A stretch of DNA of 47,183 nt, taken from the NCBI RefSeq assembly GCF_011064615.1, contig NZ_JAALJH010000075.1:1-47183 (forward strand), given 5' to 3'. Source of the stretch: Aquisphaera insulae. GTDB taxonomy: Bacteria > Planctomycetota > Planctomycetia > Isosphaerales > Isosphaeraceae. The notes below the pieces were generated by a model that searched no databases, was not told where the DNA came from, and was given only the letters and a program-made list of their open reading frames with translations. Positions 9,353-18,803 of this stretch are shown piece by piece. Position 1 is the first letter of the stretch; each line of letters starts with the position of its first letter. The position numbers and the translations under genes were made by a program.

Positions 9353-9372
9353 GCCGAGGAGCAATCCTCGGC
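9353..9372 (+). other. Perfect 8-bp hairpin with GNRA tetraloop
   Basis: GCCGAGGA, loop GCAA, TCCTCGGC. It lies between the tRNA and the amine oxidase gene, 14 bases before a TATACT box (9386-9391). No T run follows on either strand, so a simple intrinsic terminator is unlikely. Confidence 0.6.
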
Positions 9373-9492
9373 GGCGGAGAGCCGCTATACTCGCGCTCTC
9401 TCGTCGGGCCTCTCCCTTCCGCCCGGTTCCTCCCGAGAGTCATCCGAATCCCGGCGCGACGGCTCGCCGTTCCCACTCCAGGACGAATCGAA

Positions 9493-11523
9493 ATGCTCAG
9501 GACCAGTCCCTCGGCAATCCTGCTGGTCGCATCGGTCTGGGTTGCGAGCGTCGCGTTGGAGGTCCCGGTCGCATCGGCCCAGGCCCCGTCGGCATCGGCC
9601 GAGCCGACGACCGGGAAGGACGGATCCAAGAAGTCCATCGAAGCGTCGCCGAGGCACCCCCTCGACCCGCTCTCGCCGGACGAGATCCGGGCGGCCGTCG
9701 CGCGGCTCCGGAAGGACAAGGACCTGCCGGAGTCGATCCGCTTCGTGAGCATCATGCTGGCCGAGCCGGCGAAGTCCGCGGTCCTGGAAGCCACCCCCGC
9801 GAAGATGCCGGCGAGGGAGGCCCGGATCGTCCTCCTCGACCGGGCGAAAGGGGAGGGCTACGAGGCCACGGTCGACCTGACGTCCGACCGCGTCGCGTCG
9901 TTCCGCACGCTGCCGGCCGGGATCCAGCCGCCGATCATGATGGACGAGTTTTCCGAATGCGAGGAGGCCGCGAGGAAGTCTCCCGCTTTCCGGGAGGCAA
10001 TGAAAAAGCGCGGGATCGAGGACGTCAGCCTGGTCATGGTCGACGCCTGGTCGGCCGGCCACTACGGCAACGAGCGGCCCGAGGACAGGGGGCGTCGCCT
10101 CGTCCGTGCGCTGAGCTGGAACCGGAACAGCCCGCTCGACAACGGATATGCCCACCCGATCGAGGGGGTCATCACCGTGATCGACCTGAACCGCAAGGAG
10201 GTGGTCCGGGTCGAGGATCTCGGCGTCGTGCCGATCCCTCAGAAGCCCGCCTACTGGGCGCGGGATGCCGTCAAGCCGGCGAAGAGCGACCTCAGGCCCC
10301 TGGACATCCGCCAGCCGGACGGGCCGAGCTTCACCATCCAGGGGAGCGAGGTCCGCTGGCAGAAGTGGGGGCTGCGCGTCGGATTCAACGCGCGGGAGGG
10401 CCTGGTGCTGCACCGCGTCTCCTACGACGCGAGGCCGATCCTCTACCGGGCCTCGATCGCGGAGATGGTCGTGCCCTACGGCGACCCGAAGGAGACCGCC
10501 TACCGCAAGAACGTCTTCGACATCGGCGAGTACGGCGTCGGCATGCTGGCGAACTCGCTGGCCCTGGGCTGCGACTGCCTGGGCACTATTCGCTACCTGG
10601 ACGGACACCTGGCCGACAATCATGGCCGCGTCGTGACGATCAAGAACGCCATCTGCATCCACGAGGAGGATTACGGGCTCCTCTGGAAGCACACCGACTG
10701 GCGGACGGGGCAATCCGAGGCCCGCCGCTCGCGTCGGCTCGCGGTCTCGATGATCGCCAACGTGGGAAACTATGATTACGGATTCTACTGGTACTTCTAC
10801 CTCGACGGCACGATCCAGATGGAGGTGAAGCTGACCGGGATCGTCAACACCCAGGCCCTCCGGCCGGGCGAGACGAGCCGGTTCGGGACCGAGGTGGCCC
10901 CCAGGGTGCTCGCGCCGACTCATCAGCATTTCTTCAGCGCCCGGCTGGACCTCGACGTGGACGGACAGGCCAATCGCGTCCAGGAGGTCAACATGAAGGC
11001 CGCGCCAGAGGGGCCGGAGAATCCCCACGGGGGCGCGTTCTTCCTCGACGTCGCCCCGCTCTCCCGCGAATCGCAGGCCCAGCGCGGCACCGACCCGTCG
11101 TCGGCACGGTTCTGGCGCGTGATCAACCCGACCAGGACCAACGCGCTGGGCGGCCCGGTCGGGTATCGCCTCTGCCCGGGCGAGAATTCGCGGCCCTTCA
11201 GCCTGCCCGGTTCGGCGCTCCTGAAGCGCGCGGGCTTCCTGACGAGGAGCCTCTGGGCGACCCCCTATCGGAGCGACGAGCGCTATCCGGCCGGCGATTA
11301 CCCGAATCAGAACGCCGAGGACCAGGGGCTCTCGAGCTGGACGCGGGCCGACCGCAACCTGGATGACGCCGATGTCGTGCTCTGGTATACCTTCGGGCAT
11401 ACCCACGCGCCTCGGATCGAGGACTGGCCGGTCATGCCCGTCGCCTCGATCGGATTCATGCTGAGGCCCGACGGGTTCTTCGACGGCAACCCCGCACTGG
11501 ATCTCCCTCCTCCATTGAACTGA
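9493..11523 (+). CDS. Copper-containing primary amine oxidase (TPQ enzyme), exported
   Basis: The 676-residue protein has a signal peptide (hydrophobic residues about 8-27, cleavage near ASAQA) followed by the copper amine oxidase fold. The cofactor tyrosine Y427 lies in VGNYDYGF (consensus N-Y-D/E-Y), which self-processes to topaquinone. The catalytic base is D343 in FDIGEYGVG. The copper ligands are H477 and H479 (THQHF) and H638 (THAPRIEDWPVMP). The enzyme oxidises primary amines to aldehydes with release of ammonia and hydrogen peroxide. AGGA precedes the ATG. It is followed after five bases by a secreted glycoside hydrolase-like gene, suggesting co-transcription and use of amines or amino sugars in the periplasm; that functional link is inferred. 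Confidence 0.93.
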   Translation: MLRTSPSAILLVASVWVASVALEVPVASAQAPSASAEPTTGKDGSKKSIEASPRHPLDPLSPDEIRAAVARLRKDKDLPESIRFVSIMLAEPAKSAVLEATPAKMPAREARIVLLDRAKGEGYEATVDLTSDRVASFRTLPAGIQPPIMMDEFSECEEAARKSPAFREAMKKRGIEDVSLVMVDAWSAGHYGNERPEDRGRRLVRALSWNRNSPLDNGYAHPIEGVITVIDLNRKEVVRVEDLGVVPIPQKPAYWARDAVKPAKSDLRPLDIRQPDGPSFTIQGSEVRWQKWGLRVGFNAREGLVLHRVSYDARPILYRASIAEMVVPYGDPKETAYRKNVFDIGEYGVGMLANSLALGCDCLGTIRYLDGHLADNHGRVVTIKNAICIHEEDYGLLWKHTDWRTGQSEARRSRRLAVSMIANVGNYDYGFYWYFYLDGTIQMEVKLTGIVNTQALRPGETSRFGTEVAPRVLAPTHQHFFSARLDLDVDGQANRVQEVNMKAAPEGPENPHGGAFFLDVAPLSRESQAQRGTDPSSARFWRVINPTRTNALGGPVGYRLCPGENSRPFSLPGSALLKRAGFLTRSLWATPYRSDERYPAGDYPNQNAEDQGLSSWTRADRNLDDADVVLWYTFGHTHAPRIEDWPVMPVASIGFMLRPDGFFDGNPALDLPPPLN

Positions 11524-11549
11524 GCCGGATGACTAGACGGAGAAATGCA

Positions 11550-12671
11550 ATGGCGCGAGTCCCGTTCGCCCTTGGGCTCTTCCTTCTCGCCGCGGTCGGT
11601 GCCCGGGCCGCGGACACACCCGGGTCGGGCCCGCCGGTCCGGGGGCTCTTCATCGCGGCGCCGAGCCCGGGCCGGGTCGATGAGTTCGTCAAGTTCATCG
11701 ACGAGGAGCTTGCGCCGCGGGGCGTGAACACGCTGATCCTGGGCGTGAATTACGAATACCAGTTCGCCAGTCGATCCGAGATGGCCGATCCCCACGGGCT
11801 CTCGAAGGGCGACGTCGCCAAGCTGGTGGCGAGCTGCCGGAAGGCGAAGATCCATCTCATTCCCCAGATCAACCTCCTGGGCCACCAGTCCTGGGCGGAT
11901 CACCTGGGCCGGCTCCTCTCGGTCCACCCGGAGCTCGACGAGACGCCCTGGGTGAAGCTGGCCCCGAACGTCAAGTGGCCCAATCCGGACCGGCTCTACT
12001 GCAAGAGCTACTGCCCCCGCCATCCGCAGGTTCACGAGATCGTCTTCCCGCTGATCGACGAGATCTGCGACGCCTTCGAGTCCGACGCCTTCCACGCGGG
12101 GCTCGACGAGGTCTTCTACCTCGGCGAGGAGAAATGCCCGCGGTGCGGCAAGGCCGACAAGGCGGAGCTGTTCGCCGACGAGGTGAAGGCCATCCGCGAC
12201 CGGCTTGCCAGCAAGAACCGGAAGCTCTGGATCTGGGGCGACCGACTGCTGGACGGCGACACGACGGGACTGGGCGAGTGGGAGGCCAGCACCAATCAGA
12301 CCTCTCGCGCGATCGACCTGGTTCCGAAGGACATCATCATCTGCGACTGGCACTACGAGCAGGCGGCACCCACGCCCTCTCTCTTCGCACTGAAGGGGCT
12401 GAGCGTGGTCGCCTGCCCCTGGCGGAAGAGCGACGTCGCGCTCCGCCAGCTTCGCGACATGCAAGACATTCGCGGCCAGTCTCCCGCCCCGACGCGCGAC
12501 CGCCTGCTGGGCGTGATGCAGACGTCCTGGAACGGCTGCGACAGCTTCCTGGACGAGTTCTACGGCCGGAAGAAACCCGCCGCCACCGAGAAGCCCCGCA
12601 GGCCGAGGGGATCCGAGGTCGAGTGCTTCAAGGCCCTCGCCGACGCCTGGAAGTCGAAGCCGAGCTCGTAG
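11550..12671 (+). CDS. Secreted GH20-like glycoside hydrolase (beta-N-acetylhexosaminidase-like)
   Basis: I choose the ATG at 11550 because GGAGAA sits about eight bases upstream and the product starts directly with a signal peptide (MARVPFALGLFLLAAVGARA). An in-frame ATG at 11529 would add seven residues. The 373-residue protein has the TIM-barrel features of family 20: a VNTLILGVNYEYQF strand, the PQINLLGHQSW motif, and HAGLDEVFYLG, which corresponds to the catalytic Asp-Glu pair of GH20 (HxGxDE). A CPRC pair follows it. The family cleaves terminal N-acetylhexosamine through substrate-assisted catalysis. The protein is shorter than many GH20 enzymes and seems to lack the extra N-terminal domain. 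The precise sugar is unknown. Confidence 0.75.
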   Translation: MARVPFALGLFLLAAVGARAADTPGSGPPVRGLFIAAPSPGRVDEFVKFIDEELAPRGVNTLILGVNYEYQFASRSEMADPHGLSKGDVAKLVASCRKAKIHLIPQINLLGHQSWADHLGRLLSVHPELDETPWVKLAPNVKWPNPDRLYCKSYCPRHPQVHEIVFPLIDEICDAFESDAFHAGLDEVFYLGEEKCPRCGKADKAELFADEVKAIRDRLASKNRKLWIWGDRLLDGDTTGLGEWEASTNQTSRAIDLVPKDIIICDWHYEQAAPTPSLFALKGLSVVACPWRKSDVALRQLRDMQDIRGQSPAPTRDRLLGVMQTSWNGCDSFLDEFYGRKKPAATEKPRRPRGSEVECFKALADAWKSKPSS

Positions 12672-12710
12672 GCGTCGCGTCCCCTCGTCTCCGATCTCGG
12701 GGAATCTCAC

Positions 12711-13799
12711 GTGGACGAACCCAAGTCCTCCGCGATCCGATTCGCGGCGAGCCTGATCATGGTCCTCGCCGCGACGACCGTGGCGCGGGCCCAGCCCCGC
12801 TGGGAATCCCAGCGGTCGGGCACCCAGGCGAGGCTGCGTGGGGTCGCGGCCGTCAGCCCGTCGATCGCCTGGGCGAGCGGCGCGAAGGGGACGATCCTCC
12901 GGACGCTCGACGCCGGGGCCACCTGGACGCCGCGACGAGTCCCGGACTCCGAGGGGCTGGATTTTCGCGACCTCCACGCGATCGACGACCGGACCGCGTT
13001 CGTGCTCTCGATCGGCCCCGGGGAGCTCTCGCGGATCCTGAAGTCGTCCGACGGCGGAGCCACGTGGACGCTCTCATACGGGAACAGGGACCCTCGCGTC
13101 TTCCTGGACGCCATCGCCTTCTGGGATGAGGCACGAGGCATCGCCCTGGGCGATCCCGTCGACGGCCGGTTCACGATCCTGATCACCGACGACGGCGGCC
13201 GGACCTGGTCGGGCATCCCGCCGAACGGGATGCCGAGGGCGATGGAAGGGGAGGGGGCCTTCGCCGCGAGCGGCACCTGCCTGGTCGTCGGTCCGGGGGG
13301 ACTCGCCTGGTTCGGCACCGGTGGCGCCAGGGTCGCAAGGGTCTTCCGATCATCGGACCGCGGGCGGACCTGGACCGTGGCGGAAACGCCGATCGTCGCC
13401 GGTACCGCGTCGTCGGGCATCTTCTCCGTCTCCTTCCGGGATGAGCGTCACGGGATCGCGGTCGGGGGAGACTACCGGGCCACGGACCGGGGGGGGCACG
13501 TCGTGGCGGTCACGGCCGACGGCGGCGGCACCTGGACGGAGCCGAAGGGGCCGGGGCCGCGGGCATTCCGGTCGGCGGTGGTCCATCTGCCGGGCGAGGG
13601 TCCCCCCGCCGCGATCGCCGCGGGGCCGTCGGGCTCCGAGATCTCCCTCGACGATGGCGAGTCGTGGCATGCCCTCCCGGATGACGGTTTCCACGCCCTC
13701 GGCCTGGCGCGGGGGGACCGCCGAGACCGGTGCGTCGGGTGGGGTGTCGGCGAGGATGGCCGGATCGCTCGGATCCGGATCGGCCCCGAATCGCCCTGA
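12711..13799 (+). CDS. Exported BNR/Ycf48-like beta-propeller protein
   Basis: The start is GTG at 12711 with GGGGAA eight bases upstream, and the product begins with a signal peptide ending near VARAQ. The 362 residues contain repeated Asp-box/BNR turns: LDAGATWT, SDGGATWT, DDGGRTWS, SDRGRTWT, ADGGGTWT and DDGESWH. These mark a six- or seven-bladed propeller related to the Ycf48/Hcf136 and sialidase-like groups. No enzyme active site is evident, so a binding or assembly role is as likely as catalysis. It follows the GH20-like gene by 39 bases in the same direction. Confidence 0.8.
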   Translation: MDEPKSSAIRFAASLIMVLAATTVARAQPRWESQRSGTQARLRGVAAVSPSIAWASGAKGTILRTLDAGATWTPRRVPDSEGLDFRDLHAIDDRTAFVLSIGPGELSRILKSSDGGATWTLSYGNRDPRVFLDAIAFWDEARGIALGDPVDGRFTILITDDGGRTWSGIPPNGMPRAMEGEGAFAASGTCLVVGPGGLAWFGTGGARVARVFRSSDRGRTWTVAETPIVAGTASSGIFSVSFRDERHGIAVGGDYRATDRGGHVVAVTADGGGTWTEPKGPGPRAFRSAVVHLPGEGPPAAIAAGPSGSEISLDDGESWHALPDDGFHALGLARGDRRDRCVGWGVGEDGRIARIRIGPESP

Positions 13800-13827
13800 G
13801 CACCCCGTAAGGAGGCAGTCGCAAGCC

Positions 13828-14526
13828 ATGGACAACTCCCGTTGCGTCGTGCTGGTCCCAGCCGGCCGGGCGATCGAGCCGCATTGCGATTATTCCCTCC
13901 GCCAGCTCGAGGGGGCCGGATACGCCGTCCGGCGGCTCTTCGGCTTCGCCCAGGTCGACGTCGCCCGAAATCGGCTCGCCTCGGAGGCGCTGGCGGACGG
14001 ATTCGAGGAGCTGATGTGGATCGATTCCGACATCGCCTTCGAGCCTGCATCCGTGGAAAGGCTGCGCGGCCACGGCCTGCCGATCTGCTGCGGCGTCTAT
14101 CCCAAGAAGATCGAGAAGGCCTGGTCGTCCCATTTCGCCGACGAAGGGGCCACAATCACGTTCGGCCAGGGGGGCGGTCTGGTTGAGTTGCGATACGCGG
14201 CGGCGGGATTCCTGCACCTCCGGAGGCAGGTCTTCTCGGAGATGGAGGCACGCCTGGGATTGCCCCGATGCCGGGAGGCGAACGGGGCGACCACGGTGCC
14301 CTACTTCCTGCCGATGGTGATCCCGTCGGAGTCGGGGCATGTCTACCTTGGCGAGGATTTCGCCTTCAGCGAGCGGGCCCGCCGATCCGGCTTCCGCATC
14401 ATGGCCGACACCACGATCCGCCTCCAGCACATCGGGATCTACGGCTATAGCTGGGAAGACGTCGCGGGCGGCTTGCCCCGCCTCGCAACGGCCAGGATCC
14501 GCCCGGGCGGGCCGTCGGACGTTTAG
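13828..14526 (+). CDS. Glycosyltransferase-like protein (GT-A fold)
   Basis: An ideal ribosome site, AAGGAGG at 13809-13815, fixes the start at 13828, although the frame is open well upstream. The 232-residue cytoplasmic protein has an N-terminal nucleotide-sugar-binding look (VVLVPAGRAIEPHC), the segment VARNRLASEAL, and LMWIDSDIAFEP, whose DSD is the DxD metal-binding motif of GT-A enzymes. A later GEDFAFSERARRSG block matches the acceptor-side acid region of such enzymes. It may modify a surface glycan. Sugar and acceptor are unknown. Confidence 0.72.
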   Translation: MDNSRCVVLVPAGRAIEPHCDYSLRQLEGAGYAVRRLFGFAQVDVARNRLASEALADGFEELMWIDSDIAFEPASVERLRGHGLPICCGVYPKKIEKAWSSHFADEGATITFGQGGGLVELRYAAAGFLHLRRQVFSEMEARLGLPRCREANGATTVPYFLPMVIPSESGHVYLGEDFAFSERARRSGFRIMADTTIRLQHIGIYGYSWEDVAGGLPRLATARIRPGGPSDV

Positions 14527-14586
14527 CCGGGCCGGCACTCGTCGATCCTTGCCCCGGCCATCTCCGGAATAAAACCCGCTCATGAT

Positions 14587-14614
14587 TTGACTCTGAGTGG
14601 GCATCGGCTAACCT
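14587..14614 (+). promoter_or_regulatory. Candidate promoter of the beta-helix gene
   Basis: TTGACT (14587-14592) and TAACCT (14609-14614) with a 16-base spacer, 49 bases before the chosen ATG. Confidence 0.5.
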
Positions 14615-14662
14615 TGGGTGACCCATCAGGCGCGGGCTCGTCTCGCCGGCGAGCGGTCACGG

Positions 14663-17287
14663 ATGCAGAAACCTTCCCGGGGGAGGACGGCCGTGTTCGG
14701 AACGAGACCGCAGGCGCACCGGCATGCGCCACGTCGCCGGGGCTATCGCCCGCTCGTCCTCGATTGCGAGGCTCGCCTCCTCCTGGCCGTCATCCCGGTC
14801 ACCACGACCGCCGACTTCGCGGAGCCCGGATCGCTCCGGTATGCCCTGAGCACCAGCGAATCGGGCGATGAGATCGTCTTTCAAATCCCGACCAACGACA
14901 ACGGTTACAACCCCGCGACTCAGTCCTGGACCATCACGGTCCTGACGCCCCTCCCGACCGTCTTCACATCCTTCCTGACGATCGACGGGCTCAGCCAGCA
15001 ATCGCAGACGGGGGCGAGCACGACCCACCCGGCCATCGAGATCACGCCGGGTCCGCTGGCGTCCGGCGACGGCCTGAAGCTGATCGGCGGCCACAACGTC
15101 ATCCGCGGACTCGTCCTCAACGAGTTCTCCGGCCATGGCCTCTCCATGAGCGGGTCGGGAGCGGACGGGAACCTCGTCACGGGGAACTACATCGGGACCG
15201 ACGTGACGGGCACCGTCGCGCGTCCCAACGCGGAGAGTGGCATCCTCGTCGCGTCGTCCAGCAACACGATCGGCGGCACCGCGGCGAGCCAGCGAAACGT
15301 TGTCTCGGGCAACGGAGGAGATGGGATCACCATCCAGAGGAGCGGGGGGAACTCGGCGACGAATAACACGTTGCTGGGGAATTTCGTCGGCACCAATGCC
15401 ACCGGCACCGCGGCGCTGGGCAACGCGGTCGCCGGGCTACGCGTCCAGACCGACTCGAACACGGTGGGCGGGCTGGGGAGCGGGGGGGGCAACCTGATCG
15501 CGGCCAACCGCAAGGAAGGGGCCTTCGTCCAGGGGGGGGCGAACACCTTCCTGGGCAACCTCATCGGCACCAATGCCGCGGGCGCGACGGGGTTGGGGAA
15601 CGGCCTTTCCGGCATCACTCTCCAGGATTCCGCGACGAACACGGTGCGAGGGAACGTCATCTCCGGCAACGGGGTGGACGGAGGATCGGGGATCGCGATC
15701 GTCGGTTCCGGAGCCCAGCAGAACGCGGTGCAGGGGAACCTGATCGGGCTCAACCCGGCGGGGACCGCGGCGGTGGCCAATGGCGGGCCCGGAGTGCTCC
15801 TCTTCGACCAACCGTCCCGAAACCTGATCGGCGGCACGGGGGCGGGCGATGGAAACGTGATCTCCGGGAATCAGGCCCAGGGCATCGACGTCGAATCGTC
15901 GAACCAGAACACGATCCAGAACAACGCGATCGGCACCGACGCCGCCCGGAAGTCGGCCGTCCCGAATTCCGTCCAGGGCATCGAAATCGTCGACTCCTCG
16001 GGGACGATCGTCCGCGGGAACCTGATCTCGGGGAACGGCACCTCGAGCGTGGCCGCGAACGGCATCCGAATCCGGGGCTCCGGCTCGACCAAGAATCTCA
16101 TCGAATCCAACTTCATCGGCACCGACGGCACGGGCCAGGCGGCGATCCCGAACGCCAATGACGGCATCGTCCTGACGAGGGCGACCGTCGGGAACACACT
16201 GAGCGGCAACCTGATCTCGGGGAACGGACGACACGGCATCGAGGTCGACGGGGCCGACGTCCAGGGCACGACGATCACCGACAACAGGATCGGGCTCAAC
16301 CTGGCCGGGGACGCGGCCCTCGGGAATCATCTCGACGGCATCCTGATCGGTGGTGCCTCGAACACGACCGTGGGCCCGGGGAACATCATCTCCGGGAATG
16401 GCACGAACGGCGAGCAGGGGGCCGGCGTGAACATCACGGGCTCCGGCGCATCGGGAAACGTCGTCCAGGGCAACCTCATCGGCACGGACGCGACCGGTAC
16501 GCGAGCGGTGGGGAACTCCTCGATCGGCGTCTTCCTTGGCGATGGATCGGTCTCCAACATCATCGGGCCGGGGAACGTGATCACCGGCAACGGCGCCGGC
16601 ACCGATGAAGGGGTCGGCGTCTACGTCTACGGCCCCAACTCCACCGGGAATCAGGTCCTGAACAACCGGATCGGGACCGATGCCTCCGGCCTCAACGGCT
16701 TGCAGGGATCCGTGATCGGCGTGCTGGTGAACGGCTCGCCGAGCAACCTGATCCGGGGGAACCAGGTCTCAGGGAACCGGATCATCGGCGTCGAGATCGC
16801 GGGCGCGACCGCCTCGGCGAACCGAATCCTGGGCAACTTCATCGGACTCGACTCGACCGGCGGGGCCGGCATCGGCAACGGATTCGACGGCATCTTCATC
16901 AACAACGCGCCCAGCAACCTGATCGGCGGGCCCGCCTCGGGCGACGGCAACTTCATCGCGGCCAGCGGCTCTGTCGGCGTGCAGCTCTTCGGGAGCGGGG
17001 CAACCGGCAACATCGTCCAGGGGAATGCCCTCGGGCTCAACGTTTCGGGGCGTCCCACCCTGCCGAATCGTCGAGGCGGGATCTTCGTGAACACGACGGT
17101 TCGCTCGAACACGATCGGCGGGCGAGACTCCGGCGAGCCGAACTCGGGCCAGGCGACGCCGATCGTGGGGGCGGTGGCGACGGGCCGGACGGCCAGCGTC
17201 GCGGTCACCGCGGTTCCTCCCGCGGCCAGGAAGTTCCGCCGGCTCGCCCGCTCTTACCGGACGGCCCCCCGTCCGCACCGAGGCTGA
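14663..17287 (+). CDS. Large right-handed parallel beta-helix surface protein
   Basis: The ATG at 14663 gives 874 residues; an upstream GTG at 14618 is in frame but less likely. The N-terminus is arginine-rich and contains PLVLDCEARLLLA, a variant of the LExRxLLS-type motif that marks many planctomycete surface proteins, followed by a VTTTADFAEPGSLRYAL opening typical of beta-helix adhesin-like proteins. About eleven long repeats follow, each with a GNxIGTDxxGTxAxGN turn and intervening ISGNxxxGI and NxIGG strands, spaced roughly 55-75 residues. The Asn and Gly ladders are those of a pectate-lyase-like beta-helix. No catalytic acids of a polysaccharide lyase are evident, so adhesion or structural use at the surface is my inference. 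The tail is basic. Confidence 0.85.
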   Translation: MQKPSRGRTAVFGTRPQAHRHAPRRRGYRPLVLDCEARLLLAVIPVTTTADFAEPGSLRYALSTSESGDEIVFQIPTNDNGYNPATQSWTITVLTPLPTVFTSFLTIDGLSQQSQTGASTTHPAIEITPGPLASGDGLKLIGGHNVIRGLVLNEFSGHGLSMSGSGADGNLVTGNYIGTDVTGTVARPNAESGILVASSSNTIGGTAASQRNVVSGNGGDGITIQRSGGNSATNNTLLGNFVGTNATGTAALGNAVAGLRVQTDSNTVGGLGSGGGNLIAANRKEGAFVQGGANTFLGNLIGTNAAGATGLGNGLSGITLQDSATNTVRGNVISGNGVDGGSGIAIVGSGAQQNAVQGNLIGLNPAGTAAVANGGPGVLLFDQPSRNLIGGTGAGDGNVISGNQAQGIDVESSNQNTIQNNAIGTDAARKSAVPNSVQGIEIVDSSGTIVRGNLISGNGTSSVAANGIRIRGSGSTKNLIESNFIGTDGTGQAAIPNANDGIVLTRATVGNTLSGNLISGNGRHGIEVDGADVQGTTITDNRIGLNLAGDAALGNHLDGILIGGASNTTVGPGNIISGNGTNGEQGAGVNITGSGASGNVVQGNLIGTDATGTRAVGNSSIGVFLGDGSVSNIIGPGNVITGNGAGTDEGVGVYVYGPNSTGNQVLNNRIGTDASGLNGLQGSVIGVLVNGSPSNLIRGNQVSGNRIIGVEIAGATASANRILGNFIGLDSTGGAGIGNGFDGIFINNAPSNLIGGPASGDGNFIAASGSVGVQLFGSGATGNIVQGNALGLNVSGRPTLPNRRGGIFVNTTVRSNTIGGRDSGEPNSGQATPIVGAVATGRTASVAVTAVPPAARKFRRLARSYRTAPRPHRG

Positions 17288-17291
17288 GCGA

Positions 17292-18803
17292 TCAGAAGAC
17301 CGGCGGCGTGATCGGCAGCGTTCGTCCCCGGGCACCGAACGGGATGTTCAGCATCAGGGCGAACTCGCCGTCGAAGGGGGTCGGTCCGGTGACCGGACGG
17401 ACGTAGCCGGTCGAGATCGTGGCCCGGTTGGCGATCCCGACGTTGAGGCCGAAGGTGAGGTCGACGACCGTCGGGGTGCTGCCGACGTATTGCGGCTGGA
17501 AGCCTGCCCAGTTCAGCGGCTGGTTGAGGTGCGTCTCGAAGGCCGGCACGATGGCCGAGATCAGCGCCCGAGGATCCCGAGAGCGGTAGAGGAAATAGCC
17601 GATCGAGATGTCGAAGTAGTACATCGTCGCCAGCTTCTGGTGGGCGGGCACGGCGATCGAGGTGAAGCCCTGCACGTACGCCCGGTCCATCGTGTAGATG
17701 TAGCCGAGGAAGGGCTGGATCTCGAAGGCGTTGATCCCCTCGAGCGACGGATAGCCCGCGAAGGCCCTGGGCCCGGTGGGGAAGCTCAGGTCGAGCCCGC
17801 CGGAGAGCAAGTTGCCCCGATCGTCCGCATAGAAGGCGTACTTGACGAACGAGCTGAGATCGCCGACCGACGTGTGCGCCCCGTGGAGATTCTGCAGCCC
17901 GCTCTGGATGGTCAGCGTGTTCACGGGGAGGCGGAAGCCGATCGAGGCCTGCTGGTCCAGGAACGTCTTCTCGAAGCCGAAGGTCTCGTTGTAGACCTGC
18001 ATGTTCTTGATCGGCGCCTGGAGGATGCTGTTCAGCCCCGAGTTGACCCCGTCGAAGTAGTTGAAGTTGACCCAGACGCGATCCACGGGGCGCGGATACT
18101 GGTTGTCGGCGATCTTGAAGGCGCGGACGGCGGGGACGATCGCGGCGACGGAACGACCGGCCAGGAATCCCGGGCCGGCGCCGGCACGCGGCACGCCCGG
18201 AGGGAGTGGCGTCGGGATCCCCGGGAACCGCGCGGCCTGTCGCGCGAAGAGCGGGCCCCGGTCGCCGAACATCGGGAACGAGGAAGCGGCGGCCTCGCTC
18301 CCGCCGCCGAACCCAGGCCCGGCCATCCCGGCCGCCGAGGCGAAGGCCTCCGCCGCGGCATTGGGAGCCGGCCCCGGTGCCGGTGTCGGCGATCCCGGCT
18401 GAGGGGCGGCCGGCGGCGCCGCGGCGCCGGCATCCGCCATCCCGGGCGCCACGCCCTGCGGCGGCAACTCGCCCGGGATGGGAGACGTGGAATAGGGACC
18501 CGCCGCAGGGGGCTGACCGGTGAGCCCCTGGCCGGCCAGGCCGGCCGGGCCGGCGGGAACCTGCGGTGAAGGACGCTGACTGATCCATCCCACCACGCCG
18601 CGTCTGGCGGCCGGGGCCTCCTGGAACGGATTCTTCAGGTCACCGATCGGTAACCGGGCCGGCCGGCCGCCGGCCGGGGCTGGCCCCTGAGCCTGGGGGC
18701 TGGGCCATGCCGGCCCTCCGTCCTGGGCATGAACAGAGGCACAGAAGTAGGCCGCCCAGGCCAGCGTCGCCAGCCCTGCGGGTGCTTTCCGGTCCTGTCT
18801 CAT
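17292..18803 (-). CDS. Outer-membrane beta-barrel candidate with proline-rich N-terminus
   Basis: The start at 18803 is backed by GGAGGGAAG and opens a signal peptide (hydrophobic AGLATLAWAAYFCASV, cut near VHAQ). The 503-residue protein has a long Pro/Ala/Gly-rich stretch (about 30-190), then some 300 residues of alternating beta strands: VWVNFNYFDGVNSG, ASIGFRLPVNTLTIQSG, FVKYAFYADDRGNLLSGG, TMYYFDISIGYFLY, TVVDLTFGLNVGIANRAT. It ends in Phe, the usual last residue of outer-membrane barrels. I take it as an outer-membrane porin-like protein. It converges with the beta-helix gene, four bases between stops, and lies downstream of clpV on the same strand, though with a 301-base gap. Confidence 0.75.
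   Translation of the reverse strand: MRQDRKAPAGLATLAWAAYFCASVHAQDGGPAWPSPQAQGPAPAGGRPARLPIGDLKNPFQEAPAARRGVVGWISQRPSPQVPAGPAGLAGQGLTGQPPAAGPYSTSPIPGELPPQGVAPGMADAGAAAPPAAPQPGSPTPAPGPAPNAAAEAFASAAGMAGPGFGGGSEAAASSFPMFGDRGPLFARQAARFPGIPTPLPPGVPRAGAGPGFLAGRSVAAIVPAVRAFKIADNQYPRPVDRVWVNFNYFDGVNSGLNSILQAPIKNMQVYNETFGFEKTFLDQQASIGFRLPVNTLTIQSGLQNLHGAHTSVGDLSSFVKYAFYADDRGNLLSGGLDLSFPTGPRAFAGYPSLEGINAFEIQPFLGYIYTMDRAYVQGFTSIAVPAHQKLATMYYFDISIGYFLYRSRDPRALISAIVPAFETHLNQPLNWAGFQPQYVGSTPTVVDLTFGLNVGIANRATISTGYVRPVTGPTPFDGEFALMLNIPFGARGRTLPITPPVF

Noticed and set aside
13321..13827. Upstream extension of the glycosyltransferase-like gene
   Set aside because: It overlaps the BNR gene and is Arg/Ser/Pro rich; AAGGAGG at 13809-13815 fixes the real start at 13828.
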